Source: Nonomuraea typhae (GTDB lineage Bacteria; Actinomycetota; Actinomycetes; Streptosporangiales; Streptosporangiaceae). From it: a stretch of DNA of 64,000 bases. Positions 9,521 to 19,990 of the stretch are shown here, one piece after another (the stretch's first letter is position 1; each line of letters starts with the position of its first letter). Position numbers and translations under genes: made by a program. The notes beneath the pieces were generated by a model that did not search any database, had not been told where the DNA came from, and was given only the letters and a program-made list of their open reading frames with translations. Location: contig NZ_VRLV01000003.1 in the NCBI RefSeq assembly GCF_009760925.1, positions 124,001-188,000 of the forward strand, in the 5' to 3' direction.

Positions 9521-10266
9521 AGGTCACACCTCCGCCACCGAACCAATCACGCCGCGGCCGCCGCCACAAGGCCGGTGGTGGCGGGGCCGGGCAGGGCGGG
9601 CGTACGCCCGTCAACCATGCCCGGCCCCGCCGGCGGCCCACTCACAATGATCAATCCAATGCCCATCCCGTGCCCCCGTGGCGCGCCGGCCGGTCCGGCC
9701 CCCTCAAACGACACGACAACCCGTCGCCGGACCACGTGCGCCGCACCGAGGTCGTGCAGCGGTTCAGCCCCCCGTTGACACTTTTCTTGGCTGTACCGCC
9801 GCGCCTCAAGCCGGAGGCGAATGCCGCACAGGCCCCTCCTCTCGATGCGTCCCCCGTCGATGAATAGTGAAATCAGCTTCTGCTTGCCGACCTATCCCCC
9901 GATGAGCAAATTCCGTTTAGGTCGGTAAGGCTTACCCGATTCCCTAGAAACGAGAGGGAGTGGTGCTTCCTTGCTTGATTCTGGGCGAGTCGCCCTCGAA
10001 CACCAAGCCCCTTTTCCCGCTTTTCAACGCCGCTCCGGCCGGGCCCGGCCGTCCGCCCGTCGTGCCCGCAGGCGAGATGACCTGGGCTTATGTCGTGCCG
10101 GTACGGCCGGCGCGAGAGAAGATGCCGTTCCCTCCCCTTTGTACGCCGGCGGGGCCGGAGGGCGATCTCGATGAACATGCATCGGCACGAAAACCTTGGA
10201 AACGTATGCGATGTTTCTCGTCCGGGCTATTGCCGAAACGCCGTCAATGTGTGTCGAATAGTCCGC
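9521..10266. other. Gene-free interval with a large hairpin
   Basis: No convincing coding sequence on either strand; open frames here lack codon bias, an SD or family motifs. It holds the hairpin at 9580-9631 and a short inverted repeat, GGTAAG/CTTACC (9924-9936, one-base spacer), in a locally AT-richer stretch that may carry the promoter of the nSTAND gene. Confidence 0.5.
9580..9631. terminator. Long GC hairpin, terminator-like or cruciform
   Basis: Perfect 14-bp arms (GGCGGGGCCGGGCA at 9580-9593 and its complement at 9618-9631) enclose an inner 12-bp palindrome, GGGCGTACGCCC (9598-9609). There is no T-tract. It lies upstream of the acyltransferase gene and before the rightward nSTAND gene, so its role is uncertain. 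Confidence 0.5.
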
Positions 10267-13200
10267 ATGGGTCGTCCGGAGAAAGCATTGGATCCGCAGG
10301 CGGGTCCCATAGAGGCGTTCGCGCACGCGCTGCGGCGATTGCGGGAAGACGCGGGCATGCCCACGTATCGGGAACTGGCTCACCGCGCCGGCTATTCGGC
10401 CACCGCGCTGCAGGGGGCGGCGCGGGGTGACCGGTTGCCGAGCCTGGCGGTGACCCTGGCCTTCGCCGGGGCCTGCGGCGGGGACCAGCAGGAGTGGGAG
10501 CAGCGCTGGCGCACCACCGAGGCCCTGCTGGCGATCGCCCCCGACATCCTCGACACCTCCGCCGTCACGTGCGCGGCCGGAGAGACGCCGCGGGCCAAGG
10601 AGGCGAACGGGGCCCCGCAGGCGCCCTACGTGGGGCTGGCCGGCTACGGCGTCCGGGACACCGATCGGTTCTTCGGCCGCGACGAGCTGGTGGCCGGCCT
10701 GCTCGAGCAGTTGCGCGAGCGGCGCTTCCTGGCGCTGGTCGGGCCGTCGGGCAGCGGGAAGTCGTCATTGCTGCGGGCGGGGCTGATCCCGGCCGCCCGC
10801 GCCCGCCTCCTGCCGGGCGCGACGGAGATCGGCGTGATCGTGTTCGCCCCGGGCCGCAGCCCGCTCACCGCCCTGTACGAAGCCCTCGCCACCGCCGGAA
10901 CGGGGCCGGCTTCGGGCGCCGCGCCCGCGCAGCCGAACGGAGAGGACGGCTTGGCCGCCGGCGACCTGGCCGGGGGCGACCTGACGGAGCTGGCCGACCG
11001 CTTCGGCGCGCTGCCCGCCGGGCCGAAGGCGGAGTTACTGGTGGTGGTGGACCAGTTCGAGGAGGTCTTCGCCCTGTGCCCGAGCGCGCGGGAGCGGGCC
11101 GCGTTCGCCTCGGTGCTGGTGTCGGCCCGATGGGCGGGCAGCCGGGTGCGGGTGGTGCTGGGCCTGCGGGCGGACTTCTACGGGCACTGCGCCGCCCACC
11201 GCGCGCTGGCCCAGGCGCTTCAGGCCGCGACCGTGCTGGTGACGCCGATGAGCGCGGCCGAGCTGCGCCAGGTGGTGGTCAAACCCGCTGCCCTGCAGCA
11301 CGTCATGGTGGAGCCGGCGCTGGTGGCCACGATCGTGGCCGAGACCGCCGACCAGCCGGGCGCGCTGCCGCTGGTCTCGCACGCGCTGCTGGAGACCTGG
11401 CGCCGGCGCCGCGGCAAGAACCTCACCCTGCACGCCTACCACAGCGCCGGCGGCATCCACGGCGCCATCGCCCAGACCGCGGAAGCGGCCTACGTCACGC
11501 TCTCGCCCGACCAGCAGGATGCCGCCCGCCGGCTGCTCCTGCGGCTGATCACGGTGGACGCCGACGGCCAGGTCACCCGCCGCCCGCTGCCCCGCGCCGA
11601 CCTGTCCGGCACGAGCCCGCCCGAACCCGGCCTGCCGGACTCCGCCCACACGCCCCCCGCGCTCAACGAGAGGGCGGACGGTGACACGGCGGGCAGGCTG
11701 GGCGCGGTGCTGGACCGGCTGACCCACGCCAGGCTGATCACCGCCGACGCCCAGACCGTGCAATTGGCGCACGAAGCGGTGATCACCTCCTGGCCCCGGC
11801 TGCGGGACTGGGTGGCGGCCGACCGGCAGGGCCTGCGCATCCGGCAGCAACTGGCCGAGGCCACCTCGACCTGGCGAGAGCTCGGCCGCGATCCCAGCGG
11901 CCTGTACCAGGGCGCACGGCTGGCCCTCACCCGCGACTGGGCCGCCCACAACGACCACGCCGGGCTCACCGCCGACGAACGGGCGTTCCTGGATGCCAGC
12001 ATCAGCGCGGACGAGGCCAGGCAGGTGGCGGTGCGGCGCATCAGCCACCGGTTCCGGACCCTGTCGGCGGCGCTCGGGGTGTTGCTTCTGCTCGTCTCCA
12101 GCGCCGCCGTCCTCGCGGTGCAACAGCGTCAGCTCGCCGAGCACGAACTCGCCCAGTCCCAGTCCAGGGAACTGGCCGCGCAGGCCCAGCGTGCCGCGGG
12201 CACCAACACCCCCCGGGCCCTGCGCCTGGCCGGCGACGCATACCGGCGGGCGCCGACCGCCGAAGCCCGCAGCAGCCTGCTCAGCATCACCGCCGTCCCC
12301 CGCGCCAGCGTCCACCTGAACGATCCCGGCCAAGGACAGGACCCCAACCAGAGGCGGGTCGCCGCGGCGCTCGCCTTCAGCCCCGACGCGCGGCTGCTGG
12401 CCTACGCCGAGCGCCAGGCAGGACCGGTGCGGATCTGGAACACGGAAAGCGGCGCCCTGGTGGCCACCATCGGCCACAAAGCCTCCGCCATCACGTTCAG
12501 TCCCGACGGCAAACGTCTCGCCTTCGAGGAGGAGGAGATGGTCTGGGTGTGGGACCTGCCCACCAACCAGCCCGTCACGAAACTGGCCTACACCACCTCT
12601 GCCCGCACGCTGGCCTTCAGCTTCGACGGTCGCCAGATCGCCGCACAGCCCTTCGAGGTCAAAGGCGACGAGAAGCGCACGGCCGAGGCGCCCTCCGTGA
12701 CGGTGTGGGACATCGCCAGCCGCAAGACGACGACCTATCGGGGCGCGCCCGCGATCGAGCGGTTGAAGACCGCCCAGGCCACGGCGATCCGCGCCCGCGC
12801 CCTCGGGTTGCCCACCGGCGATCAGCCCTTCCCCTTCCCGTTGTTCCCCGACTACAGCCACGACGGGAGCGTCCGGCTCGAGCTCGAGGACTACGACGTC
12901 GGCGTCTCGGTCATCGAGGCGCTCACCGGGAAGAAGGAGTGGTACGGCGACACCCGGAGCTGGGTGTCGGCGATCTCCCCGGGCGGCCACCTTCTCTACC
13001 TCGGCCACAAGCAGGGCCAGATCTCTCTCTGGAACGTGGCCGAAAAAAAGCCGAGCGCCACGGTGCAAAGCTACCCGGGGGACGTGATCGCGCTGACCCT
13101 CAGCCAGGACGGGCGCCTGCTCGCCACGGCCGATCACACCGGCGTCATCGCCATCCATGACCGTGCCAGCCTGCCGCTCATCGGCCACACGAACCCCATC

Positions 13201-14076
13201 CGCTCCATCGCCTACGCCCCGGACAGCAAGAGGATCACCACGCTCGACCAGGTGACCGCGCGGACCTGGGACCTCGCCACCCGCCGGGCCGGCACCTTCC
13301 TGCTCGCGGACCCCTCCTCCCCCGAGGCCGCCGCCTACAGCCCCGACGGCCGCATCCTGGTCACCAGCCACTCGGCCACGTCCAAGCCGGACGCCCGGAT
13401 CAGGCTCTGGGACTCCTCCACCGGCGAGCAGCTCGGCACGCTCCCGTTCGCCGTCCCTGCCTACGCGCAGCAGCCGAACCACCTGGCCTTCAGCTCCACC
13501 GGCCGCACCCTGCTCGGCCGTACCGCCGACGGTCACGCCTATCTGTGGGACATGGGCTCCAACACCCTGCTCCAGGGCGCCGTCGAGTGCCCGGGCGCCG
13601 TCTTCACCCCGCAGGGGGACCAGCTGATCTGCCTCCACCAGGACCGCCTCGTCGCCCAGGGCATCCCCGCCAAGCCCCTGACGCCGTCCCCGCCCACGCA
13701 CACCGACCCGGCACGGACCAGCGAGGTGCGCAGCGCCTACAGCCCCGGCGGGCGGCACCTGGCCACGCTCACCGACAGCAAGGTCACGCTCTGGGACGCC
13801 CAGACCCGGACGAAGATCCCCGCACCGCCCAACACCCCGGCCCCCGCGCGGGCGGTGGCCTTCAGCAGTGACGGGCGCCTGCTGGCCATCGCCGGCAGCG
13901 ACGGCTCCATCCTGCTGTGGGACCTGGAGCAGCGCACCACCTGGGCCACCCTGACCGGTCACACCGGAGCCGTCACCACCCTCGCCTTCAGCCCCGACGG
14001 CACCACCCTCGCCTCGGGCAGCACCGATCAGACCGTCATCGTCTGGCCCCTGAACCCCGAATCCGTCCTGCGCTGA
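10267..14076 (+). CDS. HTH-nSTAND ATPase-WD40 repeat protein
   Basis: 1269-residue signalling protein. Order: an N-terminal XRE-type helix-turn-helix (about residues 10-75, FAHALRRLREDAGMPTYREL); a STAND NTPase of the nSTAND1 type with FFGRDELV, Walker A VGPSGSGKSS near residue 157 and Walker B LLVVVDQFEEVF near 257; a winged-helix/TPR-like arm; one membrane-type helix near 600-615 (ALGVLLLLVSSAAVLAV); then WD40 repeats from ~700 to the end, with several AFSPDG...WD units. The ATG at 10267 puts MGRPEKALD just before the HTH; longer starts add sequence unlike the family. STAND proteins are ligand-gated switches, and the WD40 fan is probably the sensor. Such genes are abundant in actinomycetes and some resemble immune NLRs; no dedicated effector domain is visible here. 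Confidence 0.88.
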   Translation: MGRPEKALDPQAGPIEAFAHALRRLREDAGMPTYRELAHRAGYSATALQGAARGDRLPSLAVTLAFAGACGGDQQEWEQRWRTTEALLAIAPDILDTSAVTCAAGETPRAKEANGAPQAPYVGLAGYGVRDTDRFFGRDELVAGLLEQLRERRFLALVGPSGSGKSSLLRAGLIPAARARLLPGATEIGVIVFAPGRSPLTALYEALATAGTGPASGAAPAQPNGEDGLAAGDLAGGDLTELADRFGALPAGPKAELLVVVDQFEEVFALCPSARERAAFASVLVSARWAGSRVRVVLGLRADFYGHCAAHRALAQALQAATVLVTPMSAAELRQVVVKPAALQHVMVEPALVATIVAETADQPGALPLVSHALLETWRRRRGKNLTLHAYHSAGGIHGAIAQTAEAAYVTLSPDQQDAARRLLLRLITVDADGQVTRRPLPRADLSGTSPPEPGLPDSAHTPPALNERADGDTAGRLGAVLDRLTHARLITADAQTVQLAHEAVITSWPRLRDWVAADRQGLRIRQQLAEATSTWRELGRDPSGLYQGARLALTRDWAAHNDHAGLTADERAFLDASISADEARQVAVRRISHRFRTLSAALGVLLLLVSSAAVLAVQQRQLAEHELAQSQSRELAAQAQRAAGTNTPRALRLAGDAYRRAPTAEARSSLLSITAVPRASVHLNDPGQGQDPNQRRVAAALAFSPDARLLAYAERQAGPVRIWNTESGALVATIGHKASAITFSPDGKRLAFEEEEMVWVWDLPTNQPVTKLAYTTSARTLAFSFDGRQIAAQPFEVKGDEKRTAEAPSVTVWDIASRKTTTYRGAPAIERLKTAQATAIRARALGLPTGDQPFPFPLFPDYSHDGSVRLELEDYDVGVSVIEALTGKKEWYGDTRSWVSAISPGGHLLYLGHKQGQISLWNVAEKKPSATVQSYPGDVIALTLSQDGRLLATADHTGVIAIHDRASLPLIGHTNPIRSIAYAPDSKRITTLDQVTARTWDLATRRAGTFLLADPSSPEAAAYSPDGRILVTSHSATSKPDARIRLWDSSTGEQLGTLPFAVPAYAQQPNHLAFSSTGRTLLGRTADGHAYLWDMGSNTLLQGAVECPGAVFTPQGDQLICLHQDRLVAQGIPAKPLTPSPPTHTDPARTSEVRSAYSPGGRHLATLTDSKVTLWDAQTRTKIPAPPNTPAPARAVAFSSDGRLLAIAGSDGSILLWDLEQRTTWATLTGHTGAVTTLAFSPDGTTLASGSTDQTVIVWPLNPESVLR

Positions 14077-14114
14077 CGCCGGTTGAGATCCTTCAGCGCG
14101 AGCATGAAGACATC

Positions 14115-15323
14115 ATGGGCTTTTCCGATGAAACGGTTGAAACCGTACGCGCGCTGTACCCCTCTCTAGCCGACGGCCACGCCTACCTTGACGGCGCGGC
14201 GGGCACCCAGACGCCACAGCCGGTCATCGACGCCATCTCCGACGCCTACCGCCGGGGCCTGGGCAACGTGGGCGGGGTCTTCCCGGCCAGCGAGCGCTCG
14301 ACCGCGATCGTGGCCGCCTGCCGCGCGGCGATCGCCGACCTGGTCGGCGGGCTGCCCAACGGAGTGATCCTGGGCCCGAACATGACCACCCTGACCTACC
14401 GGCTGGCCCGCGTGCTGACCGGGCCCGGCGACGAGGTGGTCGTCTCGCGCCTCGACCACGACGCCAACGTCCGGCCGTGGACGCAGACCGGCGCGCGGGT
14501 GCGTTGGGCGGAGGCGGACCCGGTCACCGGTGAGCTGCCGGTCGAGCAGTACGCCGAGCTGATCGGCCCGGGCACCCGCCTGGTGGCGCTCACGGCGGCC
14601 AGCAACACCCTGGGCACCCGCCCGGACGTGGCGGCCATCTGCGAGATCGCGCACGCGGCCGGCGCGCTCACCTTCGTGGACGGGGTGCACGCCACCGCGC
14701 ACGGCCCGGTGGACATGCACGCGCTGGGCGCCGACTTCTACGCCACCAGCGCCTACAAGTGGTCGGGCCCGCACATCGGCGCGGTGGTCGCCGACCCGGT
14801 GGCGCTGGAGTCGCTGCACCCGGACAAGCTGCTGCCCTCGCCGGACACCGTCCCGGAGCGGTTCGAGCTGGGCACGGCCGCGCTGGCGGACCTGGCCGGG
14901 GTGACGGCGGCGGTCGAGCACCTGGCGGACCTGGTCCCGGGCACGGGGAGCCGGCGTGCGCGCCTGGTGGCCTCGATGACCGCGGCCGAGGAGCACGAGC
15001 TGGCGTTGTTCGCCGCGATGATGTCGGGCCTGGAGACGATGCCGCACGTCACGGTGTACGGTAAGCCCGCCCGCCGTACCGCGACCGCGTTCTTCACCGT
15101 GGCCGGGACGACGCCCCAGCAGGTGGCCGAGCACCTGGCCGGGCGCGGGGTGAACGTGTGGAGCGGCAACATGTACGCCTGGGAACTGACCGGCGCGCTC
15201 GGTGTGCGGGACTCGGGCGGGGCGGTGCGCGCCGGGCTGGTGCACTACAACGACCGCTCGGACGTGGAGCGGCTGCTGGAGGGCGTGGCCGAGCTCAGAT
15301 CCACCCGTCCAGGGAGGACATGA
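14115..15323 (+). CDS. Aminotransferase class V, cysteine-desulfurase-like
   Basis: 402-residue PLP enzyme of fold type I. The N-terminal LDGAAGTQTPQPVIDAI, the cofactor region GPNMTTLTYRLAR, VDGVHATAHGPVD and the Schiff-base lysine in TSAYKWSGPH (near residue 215) match the SufS/CsdA-like 'cysteine desulfurase-like protein' subgroup of actinobacteria. There are no SufU/SufBCD neighbours, so a role in Fe-S assembly is not supported by context, and the activity could be another Cys/selenocysteine lyase or a hydrolase-type PLP reaction. The SD at the ATG is weak. Its 3' end overlaps the convergent hydrolase gene by 29 bases. Confidence 0.82.
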   Translation: MGFSDETVETVRALYPSLADGHAYLDGAAGTQTPQPVIDAISDAYRRGLGNVGGVFPASERSTAIVAACRAAIADLVGGLPNGVILGPNMTTLTYRLARVLTGPGDEVVVSRLDHDANVRPWTQTGARVRWAEADPVTGELPVEQYAELIGPGTRLVALTAASNTLGTRPDVAAICEIAHAAGALTFVDGVHATAHGPVDMHALGADFYATSAYKWSGPHIGAVVADPVALESLHPDKLLPSPDTVPERFELGTAALADLAGVTAAVEHLADLVPGTGSRRARLVASMTAAEEHELALFAAMMSGLETMPHVTVYGKPARRTATAFFTVAGTTPQQVAEHLAGRGVNVWSGNMYAWELTGALGVRDSGGAVRAGLVHYNDRSDVERLLEGVAELRSTRPGRT

Positions 15324-15987
15324 AGCCGGGCAGGTCGTCACGGTGGATGCAGTGGCCGGCGCCGGTGACGGTGCGGATCTCGAAGCCGCGCCCGGCCAGC
15401 TCCGCCGCGGCCCCGGGCTTGACGGTGAAGCTGGGGTCGGCCAGTTGCACCAGGGAGGGCACGATCGGCGCAGCGGGCAGATAGTCGGGGGCGAAGCCCG
15501 CCACGCCGTCCAGGAAGGCCGGGTCGAACAGGGCGAACCCCGCCAGTTCCGCCTCGACGTCGGCGTCGGACCACCGGGGGTTCATCCGGCGCACGCCGGC
15601 CTCGGTGGCGGTGGCGACCATCTGCCTCATGAACGCCAGCGCCTGGGCCGGCACGCTGTCGAGGGTGAAGCCCGGGTCGGAGTAGACGGCCTTGCCCGGG
15701 CGCAGCCGGTCGACGGCCAGCGACAGCGCCAGGCCGCCGAGGGAGTGGCCGATGGCCAGGTCGGCGCCCTCGGGCAGGGTGTCGGCCAGGTCGTCGCCGA
15801 GCAGCTCCGGCTTGTAGTCGCCGCGCGGGCTGGCGCCGTGCCCGCGCAGGTCGGGGGCGAGCACACGGTAGCCGCGGGCGACCAGTTCGGCCTCGACGGC
15901 GTGCCAGGTGCGGTGGTCGGACATGCCGCCGTGGATGAGCAGGGCGAGCTTGCCGCCGTCGCCGCGCTCGTGGACGTTGAGCTTCAT
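15295..15987 (-). CDS. Alpha/beta hydrolase
   Basis: 230 residues with a compact alpha/beta-hydrolase fold: oxyanion-hole LLIHGGMSDHRTW, DLRGHGAS, nucleophile elbow IGHSLGGLALS, and a C-terminal GAGHCIHRDD carrying the catalytic His. Small and without a lid insertion, so possibly a lactonase or esterase of small substrates. It is divergent from the acetolactate-synthase-like gene; the shared 87-base intergenic region contains the palindrome TTATACGTATAA. Substrate unknown. Confidence 0.82.
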   Translation of the reverse strand: MKLNVHERGDGGKLALLIHGGMSDHRTWHAVEAELVARGYRVLAPDLRGHGASPRGDYKPELLGDDLADTLPEGADLAIGHSLGGLALSLAVDRLRPGKAVYSDPGFTLDSVPAQALAFMRQMVATATEAGVRRMNPRWSDADVEAELAGFALFDPAFLDGVAGFAPDYLPAAPIVPSLVQLADPSFTVKPGAAAELAGRGFEIRTVTGAGHCIHRDDLPGFMSSLDGWI

Positions 15988-15997
15988 GAGCCGGAGT

Positions 15998-16009
15998 TTA
16001 TACGTATAA
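15998..16009. promoter_or_regulatory. Perfect 12-bp palindrome in a divergent promoter region
   Basis: TTATACGTATAA is self-complementary and lies 10 bases before the hydrolase start and 66 bases before the acetolactate-synthase-like start. It doubles as a -10-like element for either direction (TATAC/TATAA), and a dimeric repressor site is the simplest reading. No regulator gene is adjacent. Confidence 0.5.
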
Positions 16010-16074
16010 CCAGGGAATGAACCAGACCATACTTTTGCTTGCACGCACAATGAAATTCTGAAGGGGGCACCACG

Positions 16075-17718
<1,644 letters not shown>

Positions 17719-17744
17719 AAGGGGCGCGCGTAAGATCGTGGGCG

Positions 17745-18698
17745 ATGACCGAGATCGAGACCTTCTCCCCCTCGCGGATCGAGCCCGCCCGCGATCCTTA
17801 CCACGTCTATCTCGACTCGCTGACCAGCGCGGAGTCGCGCCGTACGATGCGCGGCTGCCTCGATCGCATCGCCCGCCTGCTGACCGGCGAACCGGCCTCC
17901 ACCGGCGCCGGCCAGCCCTGGCACCTGCTGCGCTACGAGCACACCGTCCGCATCCGCACGCTGCTCACCGAGCAGGGCTGGTCGCCGGCCTACGTCAACA
18001 AGCACCTGGTCGCGCTGCGCCGCGTGCTGAAGGAGGCGTGGCGGCTCGGCCAGACCTCCGCCGAGGACCTCGCCCGCGCCTCCGACCTTTCTCCGGTACG
18101 GCAGAGCCGCCTGCCCACCGGTCACCACGTGCCGCCCGAGGTCGTGGGCGCGGCCCTGTCTGCCTGCGACGACTCCGTGGCCGGGGTGCGTGACGCCGCC
18201 CTCATCGCCGCCTTGTACTCCACCGGCTGCCGCCGGGCCGAGCTGGCCGGGCTGGAGCTGGCCGACTACGACCCGGGCGCGCGATCGCTGCGGGTGCGCG
18301 GCAAGCGGGACAAGGAGCGCATGGTCTATCTGACCACCGACGCCATCCGGCTGCTCGAACGCTGGCTGGCGATCCGCGGCACCGCGCCCGGGCCGCTGTT
18401 CAGCCCGCTGAGCAAGGCCGGCCGCGTGCGCCCGCGCCCCCTGAGCGGGCAGGGCATCGCCGACATCCTGACCCGCCGGCTGGGCGAGGCCGGGGCGGCC
18501 CGCCGTACCGCCCATGACTTCCGCCGCACCTTCATCGGCGAGCTGCTGGACGCGGGCGTCGACCTGGCCACGGCGCAGGCGCTCGTCGGCCACTCCTCGC
18601 CCGCCACCACCGCGCGCTACGACCGCCGGCCGGAGAAGACCCGCCGCGAGGCCGTGGACCGGATCAAGCTGCCGGCGGCCCGTCCGCTGTCGGGGTGA
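17745..18698 (+). CDS. Tyrosine recombinase/integrase, XerC/D-like
   Basis: 317 residues. The N-terminal SAM-like core-binding domain is followed by a complete catalytic domain: Arg in STGCRRAELAGL near residue 159, Lys in GKRDKERMVYL, HxxR in AHDFRRTFIGELLD near 255, His in VGHSSPATTARYDRR with the nucleophile Tyr near 290. All active-site residues are intact. It lies 26 bases after the ThDP enzyme gene. I found no attachment repeats, tRNA or other phage/ICE genes beside it, so this looks like a solitary Xer-type recombinase rather than the end of an integrated element. The size fits XerC/D, but its first residues are not diagnostic. Confidence 0.88.
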   Translation: MTEIETFSPSRIEPARDPYHVYLDSLTSAESRRTMRGCLDRIARLLTGEPASTGAGQPWHLLRYEHTVRIRTLLTEQGWSPAYVNKHLVALRRVLKEAWRLGQTSAEDLARASDLSPVRQSRLPTGHHVPPEVVGAALSACDDSVAGVRDAALIAALYSTGCRRAELAGLELADYDPGARSLRVRGKRDKERMVYLTTDAIRLLERWLAIRGTAPGPLFSPLSKAGRVRPRPLSGQGIADILTRRLGEAGAARRTAHDFRRTFIGELLDAGVDLATAQALVGHSSPATTARYDRRPEKTRREAVDRIKLPAARPLSG

Positions 18699-18760
18699 AC
18701 TTTCCGGCCCGGGCGTCCCTCCAACAAGAGGCAACCGACTCTTCCCAGGGGGGGAATCCG

Positions 18761-19861
18761 ATGAGGCTCAGGAAAACCACTGCCATGCTGACGTTCGCGG
18801 CGCTCGGCTGCACGTTGCCGGCCACGGCCGCATTCGCCGCATCGCCGGGGCGTCCACCGGCGTTACCGCAGACGGGGGCGGGCCCGGCGACCTTCGCCTA
18901 CCTGTGTGTCACGGGCAAGAGCCTGCGGCCCTCCGGCACGTGTGACACCTGGCGGGTGGTCACCGGTGACGGCAAGATCTACTCCTTCCCCGAGGCGCTG
19001 GCCTACGAGAAGGACAAGAAGGACCCCGACGTGGGCGACACGGGGTCGTTCGCGATCAGCCCGGACGGCATGCGGGTGGCCTACCATCGCGCTTCCGACG
19101 ACCGCGTCGTGGTGCGTGACCTGGACAGCGCCGAGACCTGGACGGTGCCCTACAAGGTGCCGCGCGGCTCGACCGGGTCGCCGTTCACGCTGCGGTTCGT
19201 CCGCGACGGCAACGGGCTGGCCATCACGCCGGCCGACGCCGAGAAGGCCGCCACCGTCTACGTCCGGGTCGAGGAGGGGACGGCCCGGCGCATGCCCAGG
19301 GGGTGGACGCTGCTCGACGCCGACGGCGACCGGTTCACGCTGCTGCGCGAGCCCGGCATCGGCGCGCGGGGGATGTTCCGCACGATCACGGGCGGCAAGC
19401 CGGCCGACGTCAAGATTCCGGAGAACGCCGGCAAGCACCTCATCTGGGGCCCCTTCGCCGCGCGGGACGGCCGGGCGGCCAACCTGGTGCCCACCGACCC
19501 GCCCGCCTGCGGGCCGGACATGACGCCGGTCTGGCTGACCTCCTTCTCCACCGCCGCCGGCACGATGAAGAAGGTCAAGCCGCAGCTGCCCAAGGACGTG
19601 CACCAGGCCGACGTGATCGACTGGCTCAACTCCACGGAGGTCGTGGCGGCGGCCGGGCGGGAGCGGCCCGGGAAGCGGTTCACGGTGCCCGGCTCGTACG
19701 TCTACGCGGTCGACGTCACCACCGGCGCCGCCAGGCTGCTGGCCAAGTTGTCCACGCGCGAGAGCATCCACGAGAGCAACCTGGTCGTCGGCGGGTACCT
19801 TGCGGCCAGGGGCGCGGCGGCGGACAAGGCGGTCAAGCCCGCCAAGGGCGGCTGCGGCTGA
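18761..19861 (+). CDS. Secreted TolB-like beta-propeller protein
   Basis: 366 residues with a Sec signal peptide (MRLRKTTAMLTFAALG... cleaved near ATAAFAASP). The mature part has propeller blades of the TolB/PD40 type, best seen as FAISPDGMRVAYHR followed by VVVRDLDSAETW. Several cysteines (YLCVTG, GTCDTW, PPACGP, GGCG at the C-terminus) suggest extracytoplasmic disulfides. Function unknown. The start follows a run of seven G (SD-like). It converges on the penicillin-binding-protein gene, with a 37-bp tandem repeat filling the gap. Confidence 0.78.
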   Translation: MRLRKTTAMLTFAALGCTLPATAAFAASPGRPPALPQTGAGPATFAYLCVTGKSLRPSGTCDTWRVVTGDGKIYSFPEALAYEKDKKDPDVGDTGSFAISPDGMRVAYHRASDDRVVVRDLDSAETWTVPYKVPRGSTGSPFTLRFVRDGNGLAITPADAEKAATVYVRVEEGTARRMPRGWTLLDADGDRFTLLREPGIGARGMFRTITGGKPADVKIPENAGKHLIWGPFAARDGRAANLVPTDPPACGPDMTPVWLTSFSTAAGTMKKVKPQLPKDVHQADVIDWLNSTEVVAAAGRERPGKRFTVPGSYVYAVDVTTGAARLLAKLSTRESIHESNLVVGGYLAARGAAADKAVKPAKGGCG

Positions 19862-19862
19862 G

Positions 19863-19990
19863 GTCCGCGGCAGGCCGCGGCGCAGGGTCTGTGGGCTGCG
19901 GCTACGGCAGGCCGCGGCGCAGGGCCTGTGGGCTGCGGCTACGGCAGGCCGCGGCGCAGGGCCTGTGGGCTGGGGTTACGGCAGGCCGCG
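19863..19990. repeat. 37-bp tandem repeat at the 3' end of the PBP gene
   Basis: Two full 37-bp units (19894-19930 and 19931-19967) are flanked by a partial unit on each side (from about 19863, and 19968-19990). On the minus strand each unit contains CGGCCTGCCGTA(A/G), the last codons and stop of the penicillin-binding protein. The array thus looks like repeated duplication of that gene's 3' terminus, with the true stop in the innermost copy. Confidence 0.85.

Noticed and set aside
8018-9778. 586-codon plus-strand frame opposite the acyltransferase gene
   Set aside because: Arg/His/Gln-rich antisense shadow with no family features; the minus-strand WS/DGAT has all motifs. Only the promoter in front of it is of interest.
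17745-18698. Integrase as evidence for an integrated mobile element
   Set aside because: No att-type direct repeats, tRNA target, phage or conjugation genes nearby; neighbours are ordinary chromosomal genes.
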